This document shows positions 39,508 to 49,325 of a stretch of DNA of 64,000 nt, piece by piece. The notes below the pieces were generated by a model. The model had not been told where the DNA came from and made no database searches. It saw only the letters and a list, made by a program, of their open reading frames with translations. The DNA comes from Pogostemon cablin (lineage: Eukaryota; Streptophyta; Magnoliopsida; Lamiales; Lamiaceae), in assembly GCA_023678885.1 (NCBI GenBank), contig CM042972.1:13598501-13662500 (forward strand). The letters are read 5' to 3'. The position numbers and the translations under genes are program-made. Within the stretch, counting starts at the first letter, position 1, and each line of letters begins with the position of its first letter.

Positions 39508-40703
39508 TCATAGATCAAATGGATCTTGATCACAAGGACCACCAAAAGGATCAAAGTCTGATTTTGAGTCGCCTGATGAGACTTCTTCAGCTTCTGAATG
39601 CATCTTTTTGAATTTGCAAAATTTGAGGATTCTTTAATAATACCTGGATCTTTTTCCATCATCTGAAACACTTCAATCTGTTCTTTGGAAAGAGAACAGA
39701 CATTAGTATTTTTTTTCTTTTTATTCTTGCTAGTTGATGAATCATTGTTGGCTGGTTTTTCCCATTGAGGTTTTTCTCCAGTGGCAAAAATTTTTTTGAC
39801 TACTTCAATGTTGCATTATTTTGTGGAGTAATTTGACCACCATTTAACTTTGAATTCTCTAACAATGGAGAGGGGATTAGGAATAGGGAAAAATTGCTTG
39901 AAGGCAAAACTCCAACAAATTATCCATGGAACTTTGAATTCAGAGAAAAAGTGAATCTCTGTATGAGATTTTTCAACAGTAGTTTTTGAGGTTTTTGAAC
40001 TGTAGTAGGAATATGCTTCCATGACTTCAGGAGGTAGAATCGAAAGGATATGACCAAAATCAATCCACCATTCCAAGAACCAAATAGGAAATGGATTCTT
40101 AATGAAATCAGGATGGAAGGTAAAGAACCATGAATGATCGAACGACTTAAAAAGAAAGGTTCTGAACCAGGCCATTTTATAGTCAGGATAATTATATCCT
40201 CTGGGATTAAAAGGAATAGAGAAATGTTTCTCATTGAATGGGAAAGTTCATTCGTCAGATTTAAAAACTGTTTTAATAATGAATTTTGAATATGAAACAC
40301 GATCTGGATTGGTAGGGTCAGGAGTATGAACTAGCTCAATAGATCCAGAATCAATTAAAATAAGTTCATAAAACCTTTGAGTTTTTGAAGGATTGTCAGG
40401 TTACCATTGGCATCCTTTAGGAAGGTATTTTGAAATGATATTTTTCAAAGTGGTTAAATTTTGAGTAGTATGATATCTGGTGAAGGTTAGGTTTTGAGTA
40501 TTGGGTTTGGTAGTATAGGTCTTTGAAGGTGAGCTTCTAGTAATATTTGAATTGGGCGTTTGAGTAGGAGTTGCAGGTGCTCTTACTGCTTGGGAATAAG
40601 AAGAAGAAGGTAGGCTGGGAAATTCAGAAAGAGCTTGAAATTGATTATGGTTAACAAGGGATTTGGAATAATTCTGAGAAGTTTGAGGTCTGAGTTTACT
40701 CAT
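39508..40703 (-). pseudogene. pararetrovirus ORF2, broken
   Basis: Starts at ATG 40703 (MSKLRPQTSQNYSKS), overlapping the stop of ORF1 by the 8-base word ATGAGTAA. The N-terminal 100 residues are Ser/Pro/Thr/Asn-rich. After a stop near 40401 and further frame changes, an aromatic-rich region follows (WFRTFLFKSFDHSWFF, then FPIWFLEWW, about 40175-39816). The remainder has a Lys-rich stretch and an acidic C-terminus ending PFDL at 39508. Hypothetical proteins with this kind of aromatic-rich core are associated with plant endogenous pararetroviruses as far as I recall; no biochemical function is known to me. The same N-terminus recurs at 60053-59865. Confidence 0.7.
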
Positions 40704-40719
40704 GGTTTTCTACAAGATT

Positions 40720-40866
40720 TTGAAAAAATTCTCTGGTTAGGAAATCAGGTAATGAATTGTTATCTCCTTTGATATATTCAATGTCAAAATCAAAACATGA
40801 AAGTATAGCTTGTCATCTAGCAAAAATTAATTTTAAAACAATATTTTTGACATATTTTTGTAAAAA
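40720..40866 (-). pseudogene. RNase H C-terminal remnant of viral ORF1
   Basis: The translated remains match the intact stretch at 60237-60046 (FDFDIEYIKGDNNSLPDF motif and the NHE end that overlaps ORF2's ATG). Most of the RNase H domain between the RT and this end is missing, replaced by the short duplicated block on its right. Confidence 0.7.
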
Positions 40867-41012
40867 AAGGAAGTGACTTAACCTGAACTTTATTCTGTTT
40901 AGGTATTCCTAAACAAGGAAGTGACTTAACCTGAAGTGACTTAACAAGGAAGTGCCTCAGGTTTAGGTATTCCTAAACAAGGAAGTGACTTATCCTGGAC
41001 TTTAATCTGTTT
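40867..41012. repeat. local tandem duplication replacing the RT-RNase H junction
   Basis: Three partial copies of a 48- to 64-bp segment carry the words AAGGAAGTGACTTA and GGTATTCCTAAAC. They come from the region just after the RT core. The duplication sits exactly where the RNase H domain was lost, so deletion and duplication may be one repair event. Confidence 0.75.
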
Positions 41013-42029
41013 AACAATATTAGTATGAATATAAGACCAAGGGTCAGGATTCATTTTTAATCTTTGAAAAAGTGGTTGACAATTAATTCTAAGTTTAGGA
41101 AAGAAATCAGAAACATAATTTAGACAACCTAAAAATCTTTGTAATTGATTCTTTTCTTTAATCCCATTAGAAAATTTATCAGCAAATTATATAGCTCTTG
41201 AAATAGGTTTTATATTACCTTTTGAAATGTCATAACCCAAAAATCTAACTTTTGTTTGGAAAAGCTTTATCTTTGGAGCAGAAATAACTAATCCATTCTT
41301 TTTGCAAATATAAAGAAAAGTTTTGAGATGTTTGAAATGTAGTTCTATATTTTGAGAAAATATCAAAATATCATCTATGTAAACAATAGAGAAATTTGAA
41401 TAATCATTGAAAACATCATTCATAATATTTTGAAATTCAGAAGGAGCATTTTTTAGACCAAAAGGCATTACGTTCCATTCGTAATGTCAAAAAGGAACTA
41501 TAAAAGCAGTTTTGTATTTGTCTTCTTCTCTGATCTGTATCTGCTAAAAGCCAGACTTAAGATCGAATTTTGAAAAAATGCATGCTTTATGCAATCTTTT
41601 GATTAAGTCTCTTTTATTAGGAATAGGATATCTAATCCATTCGAGAACCTCATTGAGTGGTTTGTAATTAATGACGAGTCTGAGGACTCCTCTTTCCTTC
41701 TCTGCTTGATTATTAACATAGAAGGCATGACAACTCCAAGGAGACTTAGAGGGCCTTATGAGTTTTTTGGAAAGAATGGATTTGATTTCTTCTTTACCAA
41801 TGTTAAGAAGATCGTGATTCATTTGAATGGGTCTTGCTTTCGTAATAATAGACTTTTCATTGAAACCAGTAATTTAAGGTAGAGAAACAATATGCTTCTT
41901 TCTTTCCCAGAAAGCATTGGGAAGGTCAGAGCATACATCTTTTTTCAAAATCTAAAATTTTGTTTTGAATATCCTTTTTGAGTAAATTTTCTTCAATACG
42001 AAAATAAGAAACTTCTACTTTGAGGAAAT
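41013..42029 (-). pseudogene. pararetrovirus reverse transcriptase, broken
   Basis: Two long pieces (41822-41544 and 41468-41187) carry the RT core: RPSKSPWSCHAFYV, LVINYKPLN, the catalytic FSKFDLKSGF with Asp kept, MPFGLKNAPSEFQ, and the YIDDILIFS box with both Asp kept. FLGYDISKG and a degraded connection region follow. The pieces are separated by in-frame stops at about 41544, 41490 and 41187. More frame changes and stops lie upstream (about 42030-41830), where a KARPIQMN-type start of the domain is visible. Residues and order fit Caulimoviridae, not the Ty3 elements in this window. Confidence 0.85.
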
Positions 42030-42548
42030 TTAAATGAGACCTTTTGGACTTAATAAATTTATTTGAGAAATATAATAATTTTGAATAAGGGAGACTTCTC
42101 TATCTTTGATAGGATGAAGAAATTTGAAATGAATATCTTTTCCCATGATATTGGTAGAAATACTAGTACCATCAACTTTGAAAGGATAAATAGTAGTTAA
42201 AAAATGATTTCCTAAAATAATATCTTGACTCAAGTTTTTGACAAGAATGAAAGGGGTTTTGAAACAATAACCATCATTGCAAATAAAAGCTTTTGAAAGT
42301 TTATACTTAATATGAAGAGGAGTAGCATTAGCAGCTACAAGTCTTTCAATAGTTTTTTCATAATAAATTGAAGGAATAAGACCTTCTTTTATGCAATTTT
42401 GATCAGCTCCACTATCTATAAGACAGGAAACATTGATCTTGAAATAGCTTATAACCAAAGTTATGATAGAATTCCATTTTTGAAAAGCTATTTGTTCGAT
42501 ACTTTGGATAGCTTCATTATTTGAAGTATCTGGAATAACATCGATCAC
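42030..42548 (-). pseudogene. pararetrovirus aspartic protease segment of ORF1
   Basis: An open stretch of 172 codons. The active-site motif is LIDSGADQNCI (Asp-Ser-Gly at about residues 42-44), followed by a FILVKNLSQDIILGNHFL segment typical of retropepsins. The catalytic triad is intact, but the frame ends at 42030 before the RT. It is part of the ORF1 polyprotein, not a separate gene. Confidence 0.82.
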
Positions 42549-43025
42549 TTGATTTTTTGAAGAGCTTTCAGGAATATCTTTTTCAGAAACATTTTTGAAA
42601 ATAGATAATCTGGTTTCTAATTCAAAATCTTTGAGATGAAGATCATCAATCTCCTTATGCAGATTGCTTATCCCAACTTTTAGAGTATTAATCTCTCGCT
42701 GAAGATCATTAATATTAATATCTGTTTTTGAAAAGCTTTGATTAAAGATATTAATATTAATATCTGTTCCTTAATCTAAGAAGATATTTGTGTTTTTCTT
42801 CTAGATCTGGAACTTTGTCGATGAGATCGAACAAGAGTTCTTGTTCAGTCTTCTCTTTTGAAATAACATTTATGTTTAAAGGATAGAATCATTGACAAGA
42901 GGACTTGTCTATTTCAGATTCTGAGCTTGTGTAAACTTCTTCTAAATTAGAACTTGAATCAGATTCATTTGAGTAATATTTTTGAGAATTGTCATCAGAA
43001 ATTAAAAGAGGAGAAATATTTTCTC
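42549..43025 (-). pseudogene. coat-protease linker with acidic and coiled-coil segments
   Basis: Just after the coat zinc knuckle comes an acidic Ser/Asp/Glu-rich stretch (about 43025-42890). Nearer the protease lies a heptad-like leucine-rich segment (INDLQREINTLK... LHKEIDDLHLKDFELE, about 42715-42600) that predicts a coiled coil. Frames change between them. A short direct repeat of TTAATATTAATATC occurs at about 42708 and 42754. Confidence 0.6.
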
Positions 43026-44110
43026 TTAAAACTTCATCATCATGAAAAACTTCATTAATCTTCTTTTTAAAGGACAGACATCAGTGTTATGGCCTTTTCT
43101 GTGACATTTGAAACAAGTAATTTGAAAATTGTCAAAATTCTTTTTAAAAAACTTTCTTTTTGAAAATTTAGGTTTTTTATAAACTTTTTCTTTGAAATCA
43201 TTTTTATAGCGTTTTTTAGGAAAATGCTTTGCTTTGTTTTTGAATCTAGACGAAGGAGCTTGAATCTTTTGCAATTCAAAAGCTTCGCAGAATGTACCAA
43301 TCTCCTTACGGTATCTATTCTTTTCAGATCTGTATTTAGATTGTATTTTCAATTCTGAACACAAAGCTACTCCTTCTTTTTTAACGAAAGCAAATAATTG
43401 ACCATATGTAATAGTTTCAAAATGAACGTCTCTTTGACCAGTTGCTTCCTTAAGCTTTTGATGAATTCTTTCACTGAAAAGTTTAGGAAGTCCAGGTATA
43501 AATCTTTCTTTCCAAAAAGAAGCGTTGCAAACATTTCTTTTTAAAATATGAGTAAGAAAAACATCTTTGTACCATCTATAATTAGATAAAGTAGGACATC
43601 TGATATTAGATAATACAACTTGTGTTGAATCAAGTTCTTCTTTAGGATTTCCAATGAAATACATGCCAATAGTGAGTATCAATATGTCACAAGCATCATT
43701 TTTTGAAATAATAATACCATCAGGTTCTTCAACCTCAATCGTATGTTGAAGAATATTTTGTTTGTCATTGAGAGTAAGGGAGTTATCCTACCAGTTTTTT
43801 AACTGACCAGTTAAGCCAGTGACAATGAGAGTAGCTGCGCTCTCTTCTTTTTGTCCTTGGGCTTTATAAGCAATACGGGCCATGCCCATTCTTGAAGAGT
43901 ATTTAGAACTTCATATTCTAATTTGCCATCAATGTTCCATTCGTGTATTGAATGACCATCATATTTGGCATTGTTTTTGAAATGTGCCCTTTCTTCGAAT
44001 TGAATATCTGGAGGAGAATATCTATTATTATAAAAGGCTTTTATTCCAGATTGGAAATGAATTTTATTAATCTCATTATTATCAGGTTCTGATTCGGATG
44101 AGATTTTTGA
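43026..44110 (-). pseudogene. pararetrovirus coat protein, broken
   Basis: The main open piece, 43682-43026, includes WKERFIPGLPKLFSERI, a long Lys/Arg-rich stretch, and the zinc knuckle CFKCHRKGHNTDVC (C-x2-C-x4-H-x4-C) near its end. Upstream in the same general order lies YDGHSIHEWNIDG (about 43965) and a TGLTGQLKNW motif that ends at a stop at 43788-43790. A frame change occurs near 43895. These motifs are typical of caulimovirid coat proteins. A second, partial copy lies at 46212-46737. Confidence 0.85.
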
Positions 44111-44736
44111 TTAAATATTTTTTGCTTTGTTCAAACAATTAATGTTTGAAGTATGAGAGGTAGAGGCTATGTGAGGAGTATATGTTTTAATAATGTTTGT
44201 AACCTGAGAAGTGGAGGTTTCATTATTATGAGAAGATGAGGTTTTGTGAGAAGATGAAGTCTCAATAAGTCTTTTTGAGTTTTTGTCAATGAGAATAGAA
44301 CTAGCAGGGAGCTGCAAATTCTTCTCGATATTAGTAGGAAGGCTTCTATGATTGAAATGAGGAGTGGAAGTGCTACTTGGAAATTTGGAATCAGAGGTTT
44401 TGAATCTACTTTCACTGATAGGTTATCCACCTGTTCTGCTATAGTATGAAGAATCTAATTTGAAAAATTATTTTGTTCAATGACCTTTTTAATATCCTTA
44501 GCAACATCTCCCTCCCCTGTTCTGAATGGGGTAGTTGGGATTTTTCATTTTTCTAAAGAAATTTTTATATTTTGTAAAGGAGGGTGAACAGAAGAAACAA
44601 TGACTCCACAGTCAAGTTCCCATTTTTTGTGAATACTTTTTTGAACATTTATTTGATTTAAAGAATAAACATTATCAGAAATATTGTTTATTTTGCAATA
44701 AGCATCAAACCAATTTAAAATCATTATATTTGATTT
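44111..44736 (-). pseudogene. movement-coat linker of viral ORF1
   Basis: Broken frames of 68-87 codons, rich in Ser, Thr, His and Asn on the coat side (SSSHKTSSSHNNETSTSQ). Nearer the movement protein a KKWELDCGVIVSSVHPP stretch and an EQNNFSN/AEQVDNLS segment are visible across stops. No enzymatic motif. It is assigned by position between recognised domains. Confidence 0.55.
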
Positions 44737-45896
44737 TTATTTATGATAAAGATAATTTCTCCATAAAATACCCAATTTTCTTCGAAACTCTTCATCAAGT
44801 TTTAAATACCAATCTTTTCTATCCCTTTCATTAGGATCATTGAAACAATAATCAAGGTATTTAAAATTTGGATAAAAGTTATCAAAAGAAATCATTGAAA
44901 TACAATTTTCCATTTGAGAAGCTGTAGGGGAACCTGGGTTAATAGATTCCTGGTATGAAGGAATAGGAGTTTTGAAATTGACTTTGAGGTTTTGATAACC
45001 AGAGTTATCAGAAAAGGAGGAACGAGAATTGATTTCTTGAATCCTGATGTTGGGAACAAAATCATTCTGTCTCAAAGAGTTGAATCTGAGAAGTATTCTT
45101 CCTTCAGAATCTTCCTCTATTTCGGAGACTTCGTGTCTTTCTATTCCTCTTGGTATTTGAGGATTATTGATTACAAATTCTGTGGGAATGGTTATTTCAT
45201 TCCACTTGAGTCTTTTGGGAACAAAAAAATTTGAACTGCTCGCTTCTATTTGAAGCATAACAGTTTCTTCTTTTGAAGTAGGATGCAAAATGAATTTTGC
45301 ATTGAGCTGTGAAGACATAACACTAAAGTAAACACGATAAATAACAGCAAAATTTTTGCAAAGATTTTTGAACTCGTTACTCTGTAAATGAATATCAAGA
45401 ATTAATGAATCAATTAATAAAGGGTCTGTAATATCAACAGAGAAATCAGGAGCACAATTGAAATAAATAGGACCATTACAAATATTCGTTTGAATCATAG
45501 CAAGTAAAGAAGATTTTATTTTTTTAATCTGTTATCTCTAAGAGTGAGATAAACAGGAGCATCTACACCAATATGAACAAGAGGTTTAATAGCAACTTGA
45601 ATTAAACCAAAATGAATATATCTGTAGCCTTTTTCCAAATACTTTTTAATAGATACTTTGGATAAAAGAGGTAAACTTTGAAATTCCTTTTGAATTGAAA
45701 TAGTTTGTTCATGAGTTTTAACAGAAAAAGCTATTTTGAAATCAAGAGTACCGATATGATACATAGTTTCAATTTGTTATTCAGGTATAGTCCAATTTGA
45801 GTAATTATTATCCTGGATATGCAATTCATGAGATTGAACAATATTAGAGCTACTTGAATTGTGTTTCGAAAATAAATTTCTAAATCTTGATGCCAT
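44737..45896 (-). pseudogene. pararetrovirus 30K-type movement protein, start of ORF1, broken
   Basis: ORF1 begins at ATG 45896 (MASRFRNLF). A stop at 45779-45777 interrupts it after about 39 codons, and the same frame resumes (MYHIGTLDFKIAFSV). The core motif YIHFGLIQVAIKPL with GVDAPVYLTLRDNRL identifies the 30K cell-to-cell movement family. At about 45518 an A-run shifts the frame; the rest (45498-44737) continues with VIYRVYFSVM and NNPQIPRGIE and ends in DEEFRRKLGILWRNYL. Three separate breaks make it non-functional as it stands. Confidence 0.83.
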
Positions 45897-46211
45897 GAAT
45901 AATTTGTTTAACAACAATAAGTATGATTGCTTTGCTATAAGTATTAGAATATTACTTAACAAAAGTAAGTATATATTTGCTTTGCCATAACGTTCGGGAA
46001 CACTACCGGGACCACCATTCACCAGGCTAACCAACGGATTCACGCTTGCCAACAAACTTACCAAGTTCAGCAAATAATACTTATAGAATTAAGTAAATAT
46101 TCAGAACCTAAGTTCAGCAATTAATACTTATGAAATTATCACAAATATTAAGAAATCAAAATTTTGAAATTGTCTTTTCGTATCACAGCCATGCAGAAAA
46201 TCAAATAATAC
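45897..46211 (-). other. viral leader region upstream of ORF1
   Basis: AT-rich sequence with a direct repeat of AAGTTCAGCAA(A/T)TAATACTTAT about 48 bp apart (near 46063 and 46111). It includes a frame continuous with ORF1 but upstream of its ATG. No Met-tRNA primer site (TGGTATCAGAGC) is found on either strand, so the true genome start is not present here. Confidence 0.5.
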
Positions 46212-46737
46212 TTTTAGGAAAATGTTTTGCTTTGTTTTTGAATATAGAGGAAGGAGCTTGAATCTTTTGTAATCCAAAAGATTTGCAGAATGTACCAATC
46301 TCCTTACGGTATCTATTCTTTTCAGATCCGTATTTGGATTGTATTTTCAATTCTAAACACAAAGCTAGTCCTTTTTTTTAATGAAAGCAAATAATTGACC
46401 ATATGTAATATTTTTGAAAGGAATGTCACTTTGACCAGTTGCTTCCTTAAGCTTTTGATGAATTCTTTCACCGAAAAGTTTAGGAAGTCCAGCTATGAAT
46501 CTTTCTTTCCAAAAAGAAGCGTTGCAATCATTTCTTTTTAAAATATGAGTAAGGAAAACATCTTTGTACCATCTATAATCAGATAAAGTAAGACATCTGA
46601 TATTAGACAATACAACTTATGTTGAATCAAGTTCTTCGTTAGGATTACCAATGAAATACATGCCAATAGTGAGTATCAACATGTCACAAGCATCATTTTT
46701 TGAAATAATAGTACCATCAGGTTCTTCAACCTCAATG
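46212..46737 (-). pseudogene. duplicated fragment of the viral coat gene
   Basis: Closely matches 43215-43733 in the same orientation. It includes LKRNDCNASFWKERFIAGLP and TYGQLFAFIKK in an 81-codon open piece (46610-46365). Differences from the first copy are substitutions and small indels near 46375. It lies upstream of the leader, so either two viral copies were joined head to tail or a segment was duplicated after integration. Confidence 0.85.
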
Positions 46738-46838
46738 AAGAGCTTCAATGTTTTTTTCTTTGGAATTGCTTTTCTTTTACTTCAATCATCTTTGATGCTA
46801 ATCATATTTTCAAAATTTCATATTTTCTTTTCATAATT
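46738..46838. other. AT-rich junction sequence
   Basis: Unassigned AT-rich sequence between the coat fragment and satellite. It shares the word GAAGAGCTTCAA and a TTTTCTTTTC-rich texture with 60380-60535, the far edge of the second viral fragment, so the two may derive from one viral non-coding region. Confidence 0.45.
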
Positions 46839-46881
46839 CTGATGCACATTTTCTCGTTACGATCTATTTTTCCTTCGTTTC
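46839..46881 (+). repeat. 62-bp satellite remnant between virus and element B
   Basis: Less than one monomer (GATGCACATTTTCTCGTTACG... CCTTCGTTTC) in + orientation. Its last five bases, GTTTC at 46877-46881, are the left target duplication of element B. Confidence 0.85.
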
Positions 46882-47032
46882 TATAATATCTTAGCTCAAC
46901 TAGATTTTTTTTAGAAAGCCCAAAACCTATTTATTTATTTTTATGGCCCAAAAGGCCAGCCCTATCTTAGCCCAACTAGATTTCTTTTTAGAAGGCCCAA
47001 ACCTATTTATTTATTTGTTTTGTGGCCCAAAG
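46882..47032 (+). promoter_or_regulatory. U3 repeats with GGCCCA/GCCCA motifs (5' LTR of B)
   Basis: Two tandem units beginning TTAGCTCAAC and TTAGCCCAAC, each with AGAAAGCCC or AGAAGGCCC, TTTATTTATTT and GGCCCAAA. The 3' LTR has three units (54336 to about 54557) and element A has three. GCCCA words are TGGGC on the other strand, the plant site II core. Confidence 0.55.
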
Positions 47033-47056
47033 TTTCAGCCCACTTAAATGGCCTGA

Positions 47057-47065
47057 TATATATAA
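47057..47065 (+). promoter_or_regulatory. TATA-like box of element B 5' LTR
   Basis: TATATATAA follows the U3 repeats and precedes a purine-rich AAAGAGAGAAGAACGGGAGAAG stretch, which is conserved in all four LTRs. The equivalent in the 3' LTR is 54584-54592. The transcription start is not determined. Confidence 0.55.
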
Positions 47066-49184
47066 TTATTAAGGCTAAAGTTAAAAAAAAAAGAGAGAAG
47101 AACGGGAGAAGAAAAACAAAAGAGGGGAAAGAAGAGAGTGAAGAGGAGAAACCCTTGTTGATCAAATTCTCCCTTACAACCCTTATCCTAGGTGGTTTCT
47201 AAGTTGTTTTGAGGTAAGTGGTGTGTGAATTAAGCTTCCTTCTTCCATGGTTTTGTAATTTTGTGGGGTTTTTCTTTTTGGTATGTGGGTAATTTGCAGA
47301 CTGTTCGAACTGATTTTGACATAGCTATTGCCCTCGAAAGTTTGCAAACTTAATTTCTGTACGTAGCTGAACTCGTTTTCTTTCCGTAGCCACTTGAAAC
47401 GCCTCAATACGATTATTCTACAATTAGTTATGATTTTTCTCGTAAACTGCCGCTAGCTGGAAAATTTCAGAATTTTTATGTCGAATTCAAACTTATTTTC
47501 TATCGTTTCGTTTAGTTAATATATTGAAACGGGTTATGTAGGATTGGGAACTGATGTTAAGGAGTTACATGTCATTTTTATTTAATATCGACTCGTTCGA
47601 ACTCGATTAGGATTTGTTTTTAGCAATGAAAGGGATGTTACCGCTAATAGTTAGTTATATTTAATTTGTCTTTTATTGCTCATCTCCTTTCTAGGTAAAG
47701 AACCATCGACGAAGGGCAAGGGACCGACTTTAGATTCCGGAGAGAGTTAATCACTTCCTTGTGAGTTGATAATTCGGGAACGCCTTCTCTTGTGGGAAGT
47801 GTGGACCCTCGATAAATGTGCATTTATTTTAGTTTTAGTTAATTGATAAGAAAATTATTTGGTATTGTGTTATGTGATAAAGAGCCTGATTGGCTCGATT
47901 GCTCTGGTTAGAGTCCTGTTAGCCATTTTATGAGTATTATTGATTTTAACTAATGTTGAAGAGCCTTGCCGGCTCGATATCTGATGGCATTTATTATGAA
48001 TTATTTGAGAATTGATTTCTGGTTATTCTTGTGAGCCAATTAAGACTCTAACTTGAGTCGTTATTCATCTTTTGATGCATATGCATATGTATGCCTGGTA
48101 CCAAGGTTAAGTAACCTGAATTGGTCATGGTTCGGGTGAGTTGGAGCGACATTGATTAAGTAGCCCGAATTGTCGCAGTTCGGGTGAGTTAGAGTGACAA
48201 CCAAATTGCCCGTGATTGGCAAACCCGGGTGAGTTAGATCTAACGGGGCACCTGTCCATTTTTCAAATACTGATACTCTGAAGGGTGATCGATAGATGGA
48301 TCAGTCTATTATAGGCTCAGTCAACGTCACCGGTGTGGGACATGCATGTCATATATGTTTATATGTTTGATCATTTCAAGTATTCACGCCGATATTGAAT
48401 TGTGAACTTTAACACTTGGCGTGTTGAGAAAGAATATTAATGTGCATTTTATCTAGAGTAACGGTGACGGGCTTGGACTGCCTCTCGACGGAGAGCTCAG
48501 TTCGAGTAGGATAATGACTACCCACGCATCTTTTATGTGATAACATGTTGTTTGAACTAATTGTGTTATTCGTAAATGTGCACTAAGGTTTTTATTTTCA
48601 TTAATATGTATACTGAGCGAGAATAGTTATTGTGGGACTAAATGTTGGATTTTATGTTATGAACCGCGAGTGGGAATACATGCTTCGTATAAGTGTCGGG
48701 GTGACCGGCTTATCACCTCACTGAGTTAGTGGTTTTGCTCACCCCATCATTCTTTCCTTTTCAGGCTGTTGATATCGTTTTGGTTGGTGGTTTTCCTATC
48801 GTTTGCTCGTCACCCAATCAGTGTTTTGGGTACTTTCTCTTTTATGTAAATTGGCGAATTCATTGGCGAGATTGTATAGTTTATATTTGGTGACCCCTTG
48901 ATGTTCTTTTTGTACCTTCGCGATGTTATATCGTTCATGTATATTTTCTTTAAACTAAGTTACACCATTGTATTTTGTACCTTTGTAAATCCTTGTTGAT
49001 ACTTTATAAGAAGATGTCCTCGGGTTGTACCCATTGTTATCAGTTGTTCAGTTCTATCGGTACTTGATAGGAAACCTTACGTTTTCTATAAACTTTGTGG
49101 AGTGGAGTGCACCCATTCTGCGAAATTTATGGTTAACGTGGCAGTTGTCGCATTCTGTCTGGGGTCGGGGCGTGATAACTTTCT

Positions 49185-49196
49185 TGGTATCAGAGC
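49185..49196 (+). other. primer-binding site of element B (initiator Met-tRNA)
   Basis: TGGTATCAGAGC lies seven bases after the 5' LTR, with the same spacing as in element A. Confidence 0.93.
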
Positions 49197-49325
49197 CTGG
49201 TTTTATGATTCTCATTCTTTTTGAGTCGAGCCAATGGGTCCAACTTTGTTTCTATGTCATCCTAAGGAATCGTATTGCCTTGACATTGACCTTGCATTTT
49301 CTTTCCTTTCTTCCTTTCAGTCATT

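Larger units (their letters stand above)
39415..46838 (-). other. rearranged endogenous pararetrovirus (Caulimoviridae, florendovirus/petuvirus-like)
   Basis: On the minus strand, reading from right to left, recognisable remains appear in the order: duplicated coat fragment, leader, 30K-type movement protein, coat protein with zinc knuckle, aspartic protease, reverse transcriptase, RNase H remnant, then a second ORF. The movement-coat-protease-RT-RNase H order in one ORF followed by ORF2 is known for florendovirus-type endogenous viruses (established knowledge; genus call is inference). Every ORF has stops or frameshifts and RNase H is mostly deleted, so this is a dead, old copy. No Met-tRNA primer site is seen. 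Both ends abut 62-bp satellite, and there is no target duplication, as expected for non-integrase insertion. Confidence 0.88.
46882..49177 (+). mobile_element. 5' LTR of element B
   Basis: Starts TATAATATC and ends GTGATA, where A has GTGACA (a C-to-T change at the terminus). It contains two U3 repeat units (46882 to about 47032), a TATATATAA box at 47057-47065, and the same internal 48-bp repeat region as A (around 48110-48250). A 74-codon antisense frame (47407-47183) has a homologue in both LTRs of A but starts at a non-ATG codon. Confidence 0.95.

Noticed and set aside
40867..41012. Short direct repeats considered as a viral regulatory element
   Set aside because: They are copies of adjacent RT-downstream sequence in a place where RNase H is missing, so local rearrangement is the simpler reading.
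46882..46900. TATAATATC at the LTR start considered as a TATA box
   Set aside because: It is the LTR terminus itself, fixed by the target duplication. A better TATA box lies about 175 bp downstream after the U3 repeats.
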